Source: Camarhynchus parvulus
Taxonomy: Eukaryota > Chordata > Aves > Passeriformes > Thraupidae
NCBI RefSeq assembly: GCF_901933205.1
Contig: NC_044571.1
Location: 7,417,420-7,481,419 of the forward strand
Direction of reading: 5' to 3'
Length of the DNA stretch: 64,000 nt
The notes beneath the pieces are model-generated. The model made no database searches, was not told the origin of the DNA, and saw only the letters and a program-made list of their open reading frames with translations. This document shows positions 8,935-20,374 of the stretch, piece after piece. Every line of letters starts with the position of its first letter. The stretch's first letter is position 1. The position numbers and the translations under genes were made by a program.

Positions 8935-9845
8935 AATCATAGAACTACAGAATCATTCAGGATGGAAATTAAGTTTAAGGTCACCAAGTCCAACCATTAT
9001 CCCAGCACTGCCAAGTCCACCATTGTGTCCCTAATCTCCACATCTATACATATTTTAAGTAGCTTCAGGGAAGCTGGCTCCATCACTTCCCTGGGCAGCC
9101 TGTCCCAACATTTATAACCTTTTGGGTGAAAAAATATCTCCTAACATCCAGTATAAACCTCCCCTGGTACAACTTCAGTCCATTTTCTCTTGTCCTATCA
9201 CTTGTTACTTGGGAGAAGAGAGTGACCCCCACCTGGCTACAATCTCCTTTCAGGTGGCTGGGGAGACCAATAAGGTCACCCCTGAGCCTCCTTTTCTCCA
9301 GGATAAACACCCCGGCTCCTCACCTCAGCTGCTCCTCACGACAGTTGTACTCAGACCCTTCCCCAGCTCCACTGCCCTTCTCTGGACACACTCCAGCACC
9401 TCAATGTCCTTCTTGTAGTGAGTGGCCCAGAACTGGACACAGGATTTGAGGTGTGGCCTCACCAGCGCCCAGTACAGGGAGACAGTCACTGCCCTGGCCC
9501 TGCTGGCCACACCATTGCAGATACAGACCAGGTGCCATTGGCCTTCTTGGCCATCTGGGCATATCCAGCTCATGTTCTACAGCTTCAGCCCATTGATCCA
9601 GTCTATCCAGATCCCCCTGCGAAACCTTCCTGCCCTGAGAAGATCAGCATCTTGGTGTCATCTGCAAACTGACTGAGGGTGCACTTGATCCCCTTTTCCA
9701 GATTGTTGATAAATACATTAAACAGAACTGACCCCAATACTGAGCCCTAGGGAACCCCACTGGTAACTGGCCACCAGCTGGATTTCACTTCCTACACACC
9801 ACTCACCCAGTTTTTTACCCAGCAAACTGTACTCCCATCCAAGCT
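8935..9845 (-). mobile_element. CR1 LINE, about 0.9 kb of its 3' part
   Basis: Minus-strand CR1. The 3' tail lies at 8935 (aatcatagaactacagaatc), then come the terminal region and reverse-transcriptase C-terminal blocks. On the minus strand the frame contains [17 protein letters not shown] (near 9180), [11 protein letters not shown] (near 9290), [15 protein letters not shown] and KKDIEVLE (near 9430) and the DDTK loop region (near 9660). An internal deletion at about 9560-9590 removes the segment between the 'IRN' and 'LDRL' blocks. It is broken by frameshifts and truncated 5' at 9845. Confidence 0.93.
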
Positions 9846-11314
9846 AAAATATATTTATATCCTCTACACACACACCCTCTATATAACAACCACAAGAAGG
9901 ATGCAGGTGTCCATGTACATATGTACTTCTGGTGCAGAGTATAAAATAACTACATGGTCTTCAAAAAGTCAAGATGCACCAAAGCAGAATTCCCAGAGCT
10001 GATTTCATCACAGTAAAAAGATAACGGAAAGAGATGAAGATATCTATATTTGCAGAAGAGTTCTGTTATTTCTAAAATTACATTGATTTCTACTACAATA
10101 TTTTTTTTATTTTACTGACATATACAAGTTTTTCCTGATCACCTTGAACTGAATTTCATCTTCACTCACAAAACTAGCAGCAACAACTACAGTTATATAT
10201 CATGGGCCAGGCACTCAGATGGTGTAAATCAGGGTAGATCTAGTGACTAGGCCAGGCCTGAGAAATTTTATGGATGCTGTTTTCCTGTGCTTTCTTGGTA
10301 TTACCACATATTTTCCTGCCTATATTTATATTTTGTGGAATCGCTGGTCTACTGAGTTTTGTTTGCTGCTTTGTTCTTTTGGGGGACTTTTTTGACAGTC
10401 AGCTAAATTGTATTGTGCTATTTACTAAACACCAATTACCTTCTGACTTCTCTTGTTAGGCAAAAAAAAAGGAGCTACTATCTTGGAAACCATCTCAGTG
10501 AAAACTATCTGGGAAAGATCAGTAGCACATAATGTCCTGGAAAAGGCAGAATCCCCTACACAACATGCACATTACTGTGCTGCTGGTATGGCTGTGCCAA
10601 CTACAGAGGCCCTAAAGAGCAGGAAACCTCAGGGCTGTCACTGCAGTATCATCACCACCCAATTCTCTCCTCACCAGAAGGCCTGAAGGCTTACTTTTAT
10701 TCTCACTTGTGAATGTTTCACATCAGCTGCAGATGATTAATCCTTAAATATGGATATTAAGATCCACCTTCTGTTTCTTAAATAGCTTTAAAACTCACAC
10801 AATTATTCAAACATATCTGTTTCAGAGCTTAATTTTGCCTTAGTGAAATCTCCATCTTCGGACTATAATTACTTCCTGTAAACTTTGGAATTCAAGTAAA
10901 GTTCAATCTGGCCCTTCTGATTTCCAGGCCAGTTTCTGATCTGTTTGTGGAGGTTTATTGTATCCTTTGTTTCTAATCTCTGTCCCACCAGAGCATGGCT
11001 TTCTGTGACAGCCTAAAAATCTCCCTGCTGCAATGAAATTCCTCTCCAGTATCCCAGAGGGTCTCAGGAACCTTCTTGAAGAAGAATATAGGTGCAAAAT
11101 AAAACCTTTTAAAGTGGGAAGCAGCACTTAATCTACACATAATAAGTGTTCAATTGACTCTATCAAGTCTTATTTGCTGAGCCTTGTCCTTTAACTAGTC
11201 AATATTTGTAAGGTGGAAGCCTGAAGCCTGCCCTTCTCAAACTTTATCTGAAGTCTTTTCAAACCATTTAAGGTTCATGAATCTTAAGCCTATGATGCAT
11301 TTTGTTCACAGGTT

Positions 11315-11332
11315 TTCTGGAATTTTCTGGAA
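11315..11332. promoter_or_regulatory. Four-unit heat-shock-element match
   Basis: The sequence TTCTGGAATTTTCTGGAA has four alternating nGAAn pentamers (TTC-GAA-TTC-GAA) with exact two-base spacing, the consensus for a heat-shock-factor trimer site. It also reads as a 10-bp direct repeat (ttttctggaa twice). No promoter or gene is recognisable nearby, so any function is unproven. Confidence 0.4.
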
Positions 11333-13787
11333 TGTTTTATAGCACACACTAACATCAGAGAAAGCAAAATATTCCTCTGCTAGCACCAAGTGGGCAGGCT
11401 CTGAATCTAAAGGTGCTAATAAATGCATAAGCCATTTAACCACACAGGATGTGGTATCTTGAAAAAGGTCACCTTTCATGATGAAGACATCTTCGTGGCT
11501 TTCCAGGATCTCAATTTCACAAATTCAACCATCAAAAGGGAAAAATTAGGTTGAAAGTATGGTTTTCATACGGTTTAGTGAAGCTGTTTTTCTGGTTTTG
11601 TTAGATTGCAAGTCCCATGCACTGCACAGAACACAACTCCATAATGTACATTCTGTATATTATTGCACACACTAACATTATATATAATGCAATAATGAAT
11701 ACATGCCATAAACACTTCTATGATTCTGTTTGTCACTGTATTATGAATGTATTGTACACTTATAATAATACTAGTTATTTGTGGCTTTTGTACATCTAGA
11801 AGTGGGAAGAAGGTACCATACGGTGATAAATTGCTGATCATGAATAACATACAGATAAACATCTAGAAAACTCCTTAAAATATTCTTGGAGATTTAAGTA
11901 TTGTAAGGTAGGAAGGGAGCATGCACCAGAAATAATGACAGATTTGAGGCAGTGGAAAACAAATCATTCCGCATCTAAGGGTGTGAAAACCTATGGAAAC
12001 CTAAGGAGCTCTAGAAATTACACTGGCAATATCCCTGGGAGAAAACATTAAGGACAAGAAAAAAATTTTGCAGAGGATGTGTAAAAACATGTTTTATTCA
12101 AACAACAGCTACTGTCAGAAAAAATGGTCAAGCTTTTGTGTACACAAACCATACTTCAAGAGCAGCCTAATGAGTAGTATTACAGGAAGCATTACAAGTT
12201 CTTGAAGAAATGCTTAACTATGAAGGAAGAAAGGAATATCACAAGTTCAGCCATTCGTGGCAGTGTAGCTGAAGTTGGATGTCTGAACGGTGTAAACAAG
12301 CCTCTTACATTTTTTCACTGATTGCAGAAATTTCACATCATGCAGCTGTGACTCCCTTCCAGAAAATGTCTCCTAATTAGCTCGTGTATATTTTTAAACT
12401 GCACGTTATATGGGCAATGAAACAGAGGAAAGGCAAATTAACAATGAATAAATCTCTTTCACCCGTCACTTACCATAACAGTTACTATGTTCTCTCTCAC
12501 AGAGACACACACTCCTTCCTCTTACTCACATGGCTCTCCTGAGAAAGAGAAATTAAGACCCTCTTCATAACTCTTCTTAATTTTGTTTGCAGCCAAAATT
12601 GAATTGAATGCACAAAATCCAGTCACATTTCTAAAATGAAGTCACCTGCCCCATCTCTGTCCCAGCTATCTGTGTGTTATCACTGAATATCCAGCAGACT
12701 ACACAGAAATCCTGGAACAGGAGGGCAATTTCTGAAGCACTGTGTTATGTACCAGGAGCATTCCCTATTCAAAAAATAACCAAGAAAATTACCTTATTAC
12801 TGCACAGAACTTGCAGAAACAGAACTCCTTAAGCTGATGTAAATCACCTTGGTGTTTCCATAGCAAGAAAGGTATTTCCCTGTAGTTCCTCCATTTGTCA
12901 GAAAGCACTTCTAAGTGATATTAAGGAACATTAAAACTAATCAAGAATGCCCTTATTCTAGAATGTCCATAAAAATAAATAAAAAGCATCCAGCTCAAGC
13001 ATCAGCTCTGCTTTCTCAAGGACATTCATTCACATGGGATTCCCCATCTTCAGCTCCTCCTTGCAGCTCCTTTTCCCAGCCCTCTCGCCACCTTTGGAAC
13101 AGGAGGAAACTTTCTCACTCAGAAAAGCCTTATCCCACAGCCATTTGAAACCAGCAGATGCAGGCACCAGCTCCTGGTCTAGGAGAGCAGAGCCTTTCTT
13201 CCTTGTGCCCTACATTACCCTGAAAAATTCTCACAGGGAGGACAAGCAGCCTTTCCTTTGGACAGGATATTCAGGAAGTTTGAGGAGTGTTTTTTTTCCT
13301 ATCTGGGGACTTACACAAATCTGCTTGAAGGCTGAAGTCCAACCCTCCCTTGTATGAGCCCTTTCATGACAGTTTTCCTCCATCTGGGAGGGCAGGAAGA
13401 GGCATTTTCTTTGCAGCTGCTCCCCATGAATCAGCTGGCAGCCACAGTGCCATATTCCTCCTCCAGGACTTTTAGGACATGGCATCCACAGCACTGCAAA
13501 TTCCTAATCACCCAGAGAAATCTGAAGCTTTGTTCCAGACAACAGCCTGTGCCCTGGCAGCAAGAAGCTGAGTTTCTGCACTTTTGCTGCATATTTACTG
13601 TAGGTCACTGCTTGTAATTTCCTATTCCCAGTGCTCAGGCTTTGGTCCTCTACAATGTCTTGCATTTCTCACACTTCACTGGCCTTCTGTGTTTTACATT
13701 AGGCAATCAGCAGGATGACAAATATGACAGCAGTCTCCAGTTCAGCCTCCTGAGTGTTCTCAGCCAATATGCCAAAAATATAATGGC

Positions 13788-13812
13788 TTTTTTTTTTTTT
13801 TTTTTTTTTTTA
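13788..13812 (+). repeat. Poly(T) tract, 25 nt
   Basis: An uninterrupted run of T. No retroposon body could be recognised on either side, so it is listed as a simple repeat only. Confidence 0.9.
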
Positions 13813-14487
13813 ATAATGTTATCTGGATGGTGGCTATAGGCATCTGTTAAGCTTGCCATATGCTCCACATTTCCATACAGGAAGATGATGATGCTAATAC
13901 AATAATTATTTCAATAGCACTTGTTCATGGTTTAAAAGGAGTGTTTGATGTGCATATACGTAAGTCCAGACCTGAAGCTATTACACCCAATTAAAGCATC
14001 CTGCCCTTGGGCACACAGGACAGTTAGCACACAGGAGCAGCAGATTTATTTGTGTTTTCAGTCTGCTCATAAAATTGAATCACTGTTTGTCTCCAGCTTA
14101 ACCCCCTTACAATTGAGTGGCTGGAGCAAAACTACAGATGAATCTAATAGACTCAATCTCTTCATTGAAGAGATTGTACATGTCCCAGCTAAATTTGATA
14201 CTGCAATTTTCTGTCTCTGGCAGTATCATGCTCTGCTGAGCATCTCAGGGAAATCAGAGCACTGGTAGCCTTGTACCTGCCCCATGAAACTGCAGATAAA
14301 AACACTGGGCCCTACCTGAGGTCTCTGGGGGAAGAGCATCTCTTTGGCTCATGCTATCATTGTGACTAGCACAGCAAAGCTGAACCCAGGACTCTCAAGC
14401 AATGCCATGGTGAAAGCTGGATGCACCAATGTGGAAGAAATACAATATTAACTTTTCAAGCAGTATTGGCTGTTTCTTTGTATCATT

Positions 14488-15078
14488 TTAAAATCTACAA
14501 TTTATAAAAGCTCTAATATGTAGCCTTGAATATGTCTTTGCCTGCTCCAGGATCTCTTTCCATGTTGACCTTAGCTTTCCTCTGCATGTGTGGACCTGCC
14601 TGACACTGGATCTGACCTGTGGATTGACCTCCTGGTTTGACCTCGACCCTGCCCTATGGCCATGGCCTTGCATGGTGATCTGGAGACTTGGTTGAACCTG
14701 TGATCTCATGACCTCCTTTGCTCCCTTGCAGGTGGTGATGAAAGGGCCCTGGATGGCAAGACCCTGAGGAGACCCCTGTGGTTCTCTGCTTCCAGGGAGC
14801 TGCTGGCCCTTGCCGTACATGAATGTCATCCCTTTCTGAAGCAGAGCACCAGTATTTCCTCGGCTAGCAAATAAAAAGTAGAATTGCTTTTGTGGTTGAA
14901 TGAAGTCACACAGAACCCTAAAGTAAGGAGAGTGAAAAAAACCCCACAAACTGGAACTTAAAAAGGGAATGCTGCCAAGCAAGAACTCATCTGCAAGCTT
15001 CCCAGAGCACTGACTTCCAGAGTAGATTGACTTCACCTTGTTAGCAAAAGTATCCAAGTCAAGCTTCTTAAGGGTCAA
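14488..15078 (-). other. Longest open frame outside the mosaic, no homology seen
   Basis: A 196-codon minus-strand frame with an ATG. Its second half is rich in Gln, Ser, Arg and Gly without a recognisable domain, signal peptide or membrane segment. The underlying plus strand between 14560 and 14760 has short internal similarities (TGACCT, ctggat, cctga) and may be an unclassified old repeat. I see no splice framework, Kozak context or poly(A) signal that supports a gene. It is most likely a chance frame. Confidence 0.12.
14566..14643 (-). promoter_or_regulatory. Cluster of four AGGTCA nuclear-receptor half-sites
   Basis: TGACCT (AGGTCA on the minus strand) occurs at 14566-14571, 14613-14618, 14625-14630 and 14638-14643. 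The last three form direct repeats with spacers of 6 and 7 bases. Exact half-sites this dense are uncommon in the window, but no gene is near and spacers of 6-7 are not the classical DR1-DR5. Confidence 0.25.
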
Positions 15079-18000
15079 TCATCAAAGCCAGAAATTATTT
15101 GTCATTTGGTATTTGCACTCTTCCATGAATCTTCCTGGCTCTGAAATTGGGCAGCACTTAAAGGAACAAGGCAACAATACAGGATAATGGAGCCCCTCGT
15201 TGTGTGCCTTAATCCCATTAGGCAGAACGATGAAATCTGTAGCTGAACTGCAGCAGGATTTGAGCTGTATAAAGAGTTGGTTTGTTTTGATTTCCCCATG
15301 TTACCACTGCGTAATCCCCTGTACTCTCTAGAATGATTTGAAGTCTGTTGTTTTCTCTCCAGCATTTGGGGCCAAGAGTTACATTAATGAAAAATGTAGC
15401 TCATATCTTCAGCCAAGGAAGGTCACTGCCACCTGATGCTTCCTGTGATTTCTTTGAAATAAAATGGTTAAGGTTTCATTTCAGCTGCCTCTAGTGTACA
15501 CAACAGGGGGAAAGTTAAATTTTAAGAGAACACTCAATTTTCACACTTTAAAAAGGAAATTCTGGGAACTAGTAACAGGTTAGCCTTTTAAACTAAATAA
15601 GCTTTTCAGGATTATCAATCAGACATATTGTAATAGAGCATAGGCAGACCTATAGGGATATTTACCTATTGACTGGTTAGTTGCTGCATTCACATGAGTA
15701 ACTAGAAATCTGTTTGCTGCTAATAATATGAAAGGTTACATGGAAAAATACATTAACTTTGAGTTGTTAAGTAATTTGGAGATTTGCTGTCTGGTCAATG
15801 CATTGATTTGGATGTAAATTGCTCATAGTTTGGTGTCCTAATTAGGTTGCAGTGTTTAGAACAAAAATATCAGTATGTTCACTAAAAATTGTAAGTTAAG
15901 TTACTGTGCACTGTGTTCATTTTTATCCTTTTCTTTTAGTACATTGCATTTAAAATTGCTCAATACTTGAGATTATGAAGTGGGCATTTCTGCATATTTT
16001 TTATTAAGTATATTAAGGCATGGCTCAGTTTTATAATGCTCAACTTCCAAAGGTACTGCAGTGTCACAACGGCTTCAAAAGCTTTTATGAATTCTCCGCA
16101 TCTCTGAAAATCTGTTCATCCTGAATGTCTGCACCTACATTTTAATCAGCTATTTAGGCCTTTATGGTCAGTGTACACACCACCTTATCCCTCTCCCAGG
16201 GGAACCACTTAGAGGTGTCTCCTGACTCCCTGTCTCTAAGGCAAAGAGGGATTACAATGAGATTGCCCACCCTCACTTTTTCCTTCTAATATTTCAGTGT
16301 TTAGCAGAAAAGGGAAAAGATCTTGAATGCCAAGTTCTCCAGCAGGCCCTGCTGCCAGAGAGGATGCATTTTTTTTTCTCTGAGATAGGATAAATTCTCC
16401 TTTCCAGTTCCTCACTTGTGCTTCCAGGCATGCAGTAACCATCTGCCAGAGTGCAGCCCTACAGCAGCAAACGTGTACAATGCAAACTGGAAATGCAGCA
16501 AAGCCTCCTAGAAATGGGAGTAAAAGGCCTTGTCCCTAGTGAGTCTGTCAAAGCAGCCAGAGTAATTTGTCCCCCTGAATTCTCATGTATAAATAGGTAT
16601 AAACCCCATTCTCAAGATCTCAATTACACACATGCATTTGATTTCCCCAAAGCAGCCCATTGTTTCCTTCCCCAGAGAGGGTGCATTTCTCAGCTGTTGA
16701 TGTTAAGGTATTTCTTAAGAGCTGAAAACATTTTATGAACATGTCTTTGCCAATCTCTTTTTGTAGATATTGACATGGATCTCTACTCTTCTTACTTCAA
16801 TTAGTTTTAATCAGAGAATTATGTACTGTTGTTCTAAAATGCTCATACAATACTAGATGATAAAACATCAAGATAGAGAAAGAGAAACAGAGAGATCTCA
16901 GAGCTTATATACAGATAATTCTGCCACAGGTGTGCACTAGGCAGTTTTGGTTAGATACAGCAAAATCTGATCTCTAAGATGACCAAACACTCTGGAGAGG
17001 GCTAAAAGACTGTTTGGGTTGTTTTAATGGTTTTTGCCAATACATAGGATCAATGGTGCAATGGAAATATCAAAAGAATGCCAGTTAAGCCACAGCTGGT
17101 TTATAAGTGCTTTGATGGGATTCTGTATTAGGATCAACTTTCTGAAAATAACTGACTGAAGCTCTAGAGACTATAGACACTCACCTGGCTGGGAAGGATG
17201 TTTTCCTCAACAGCAGAAGACACAGCACACCCAGAACCTGAGCACACCCCTGTGAAGCTGCTGGGGAAGATTGGTTTGAAAGACTTGTTTCATTCAGATT
17301 GACCTAGAAAATTAGCTTAGCTATTTGCCCAGCTAAGCATCCTTTTGACCTCCCTACTATCTGTTAGCTCTGTGCAAGGCATGTCTGCACTGGCATTGAC
17401 TCAAGGAGGGAGAAGGCAGACATTCATTAAAAAATAACTTAGACTCACTTTAAATTCAACTCATACTTCCAGAGTGAAGTCCTGAGTTGGAAATACAGAA
17501 TCAGCACTTGTGACACAAAATCAAGGAGATTTATTTTCCATGAGGAGTAGAGATGATGCTGTATTTTCACTTCTTCTCTGTGTCTATCAATCTCAAATTT
17601 TCTGAGGCTCCCCAGTCCAGGAACTGATCAGGCTCAGAAGTGGCTCATTTTTCTGTAGGCCCATAGGTACATACAGAGCAGCGCTCTCAATTTCACATGA
17701 GGGGTTTTTGAAGCAGCATTTGAAGAAATTCATGAGTCACCAGGTGACACCCTTTGAACAATGAGAGCTTTATTCACCAGTAATGTGAAAATGTGGCCAA
17801 AGCTCATAAAACACACTCCACAGAAATCATCTGAAAAGGCAATAAAACATCTCTGCTATACATTTGTTTTCTTGACTGTCTTTGTCTGTACATGCTTCTA
17901 AAGAAAGGAATCTTTTTTCATGCAGTTTACACTGGTTTGGTCTCTATGTCTGATTAGCCTCTTAACTGATGGACCTTGAGATTTTTGGCTTTGGTTCAAT

Positions 18001-20264
18001 CTTTTACAGAGAGATATGTTGACATGATGTCTGATATGGGCCTGGACTCCCAACTCCCACCATACTTCATGCTGTATTGAAGTCAAGGTTTTGATTCAAG
18101 TCCATCTCTATTAAGAGCTTATTAAAATTTGCAAGCACAGTGCATTTTTTAGTTGTTAGTCCTGTTTGGTTTTGTGTGATGCTTCCCTCCCCTCAGACTC
18201 CCAAATATGGTTTGCTGTTATATCTGCTAAAAAATTCAGCCAAGCATAATTCTTTCCCAAGTCATGGAGACCATAAGTGGGAGTTGTGCTGCAACCACCA
18301 AAAGGATAATGGGGCACTGTTATAATACATGTTTTCATTGTGGCAACAAGGAGAAACCATGGTTTAGTGATTTCACAATCTTGCAGTGATGTCAGACAGA
18401 CAGATTACTATGCAAACTATCCCACAAAACCCTGAAAGACACTTGAATTCAGACTCAGTTCAAATTTCAACTAGATGAGCCAGATGGAAAAAGCAAAGAT
18501 AAAAAAGGGGCATTGGGAGTCAGGAGAGGGAAAGGGAGCAAAGGGACAGGATGCCAGCATATTGCCTCCTAAATTGTGTCAGTTTGACTTCTGGCAGAAA
18601 ACAGTCGAGTTTGTTATTGCATTTTCTAACATTCCAAGCTTTGGGACATTTATCTTTGCTATTTCTCTGCATTTGTCATCACACTATCAGCAGAGTTGCC
18701 CCAATAGCCTGTGTCTGGAAGCCATCTGGCCCTGCTCCTGAGAGGAGACCCATTTCTCATGTCTCCAGGCACTCCCAAGCCACTGCAATCTTTCTTAACA
18801 TTGGGGAGTTTTTTCCCCCATCAGGGTCATACATATATCTCATTTGTTGGTTGAGCAAACATCCTCTCCAGGATGAAGAGGCTCTGAATAGAAGGATAAA
18901 GGACAAGACTCTGGCACCTCTAAAGTCTGTGGGCCACTGACTTCAATAGAGCCATCATTTTACCCAGAGCTCTCCTCCAAAATCAGCATTTGTGTCACAT
19001 CTTTAACATGGGCATTATGGAGAAAAATCAAAAGGAGGGACCTGCTCTTCCCTCAACAGCGGTCCCTTCTTGAACAAATGACAGGAGGGAAATTCCTGCT
19101 TATCCAAGGTTGTTATCCAGGAAGGCCCCTGACCCCAGCGCTGACTGAATCACAGCTCAGGCCTGGTGGGGCCACCAGGAGATGTTTCAGGGCCTGGGAC
19201 ATGAACAGCTCTGCAGCCCTCCCCATCCCTGGCAGCCTCTGGCCAGCACCTTGCACCACCCCTGCCCCTCTTCTTGCAGGGCAAAACTGACCCCATGGCT
19301 CTGGCTCTGAGGGATCACAGCAGCAGGAATATCCATAGGTCCCAGAAACCACTGCAGCTGAGCACAATCTTCCTCATGGCCCTCACCATGAAGACACAGC
19401 AGAGGTTTTCATCCTGGATGTAACCACTGACTGTCACAAACCTCCCAAAGGGCTTTAAACTATTAAGCACCTGTACAGTGGGGCAGAATAAAACTCTCAA
19501 AACCCAGAGACTTTAGGAGATGTTTGACTTCGCTTCAAAGCTTCTAGCCCATCTTCAGCTTTACTCAGCAAGCTTTTGAATGTTCCCACAAAGCAAAGCC
19601 ATGAGCCAGAGAACCAAATCAGGCAAGTGCATTAACTTAGGAGCAGCAGCAGATGCCATTAGAGAACATGTATGTGTTAAACAACAAGCACCACTAAATC
19701 CACAAATAGCTTTTATCCTATTAGCTGTATCTTATACACACAAAGAAGTGTCTGCTTATTTGTTGCCTGGCTTAGATTCTGCTTGGTTTTGTTTTTATAA
19801 AGGATTAAAAACAAATTCTCACTTTAGCTCACTGAAAAAATAGGGTCAGTATCTTCATTAATCACCATTGACAGCCCACTCCACCTTTGATCACAGCCAG
19901 AAGACTCAGAAGATTCACTACAACAAACCTGCCAATGACACTATTTCACATTAGCAACCTGGTGTAAAGAAAAATGTACCCCGAATTTAAAGTTGCTCTC
20001 AAGACTCACAATATAATGCATGTGGTATTTTAAAGTTCATGAACTATTGAAAACAGATATTTTAACTTGTCAAATTAATTGCTAAACTACTTTATGATCA
20101 GTATGGCTTCAAACTTCACTAACATTATAGAGGCCTTCACTCCTCTTTTCAGTGCCTTTGCAGTTTGAGTTAACTCCTTTCCAAGAACCAGGAGCCCAAC
20201 TCCCACTCCTCTGCAGTCTCCTGATCACCATGTAATACCTGGCTGTAGGATTAGCTCCACAGAT
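15079..20264. other. No gene recognised
   Basis: About 5.2 kb of AT-rich DNA without interspersed repeats that I recognise, RNA genes or exons. The stretch at about 15540-16000 is especially AT-rich with many TAATTA-like words, as often seen in conserved non-coding DNA. That cannot be judged without an alignment. Confidence 0.4.
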
Positions 20265-20374
20265 AATCACAGAATCACAGAATCACAGAATTTCTAGGTT
20301 GGAAGAGACCTTTAAGATCATCGAGTCCAACCCATCTTCTAACACCTCAACTAGATCATGGCACCAAGCGCCAG
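20265..20374 (-). mobile_element. CR1 LINE 3' tail, short
   Basis: Minus-strand CR1 terminus: three copies of the tail word 'aatcacag', then 'ttggaagagacctttaagat' and 'catcgagtccaaccc'. It is truncated to about 110 bp. Confidence 0.92.

Larger units (their letters stand above)
9846..14487. other. No gene recognised; T-tract and a heat-shock-element match
   Basis: About 4.6 kb of mostly AT-rich single-copy-looking DNA. It holds the heat-shock-element match at 11315-11332, a T25 tract at 13788-13812 and a weak AT-rich hairpin at 11659-11696. No exon with a recognisable domain was seen. Open frames of 107 codons near 13034-13357 and 13945-14268 show no family resemblance. Confidence 0.4.

Noticed and set aside
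9122..9676. Several 75-107 codon frames on both strands
   Set aside because: They lie inside the minus-strand CR1 and are either its degraded ORF2 or shadow frames.
11654..11702. AT-rich hairpin with 9-bp arms (ATTATTGCA)
   Set aside because: A 9-bp stem with a 20-nt loop in AT-rich DNA is expected by chance.
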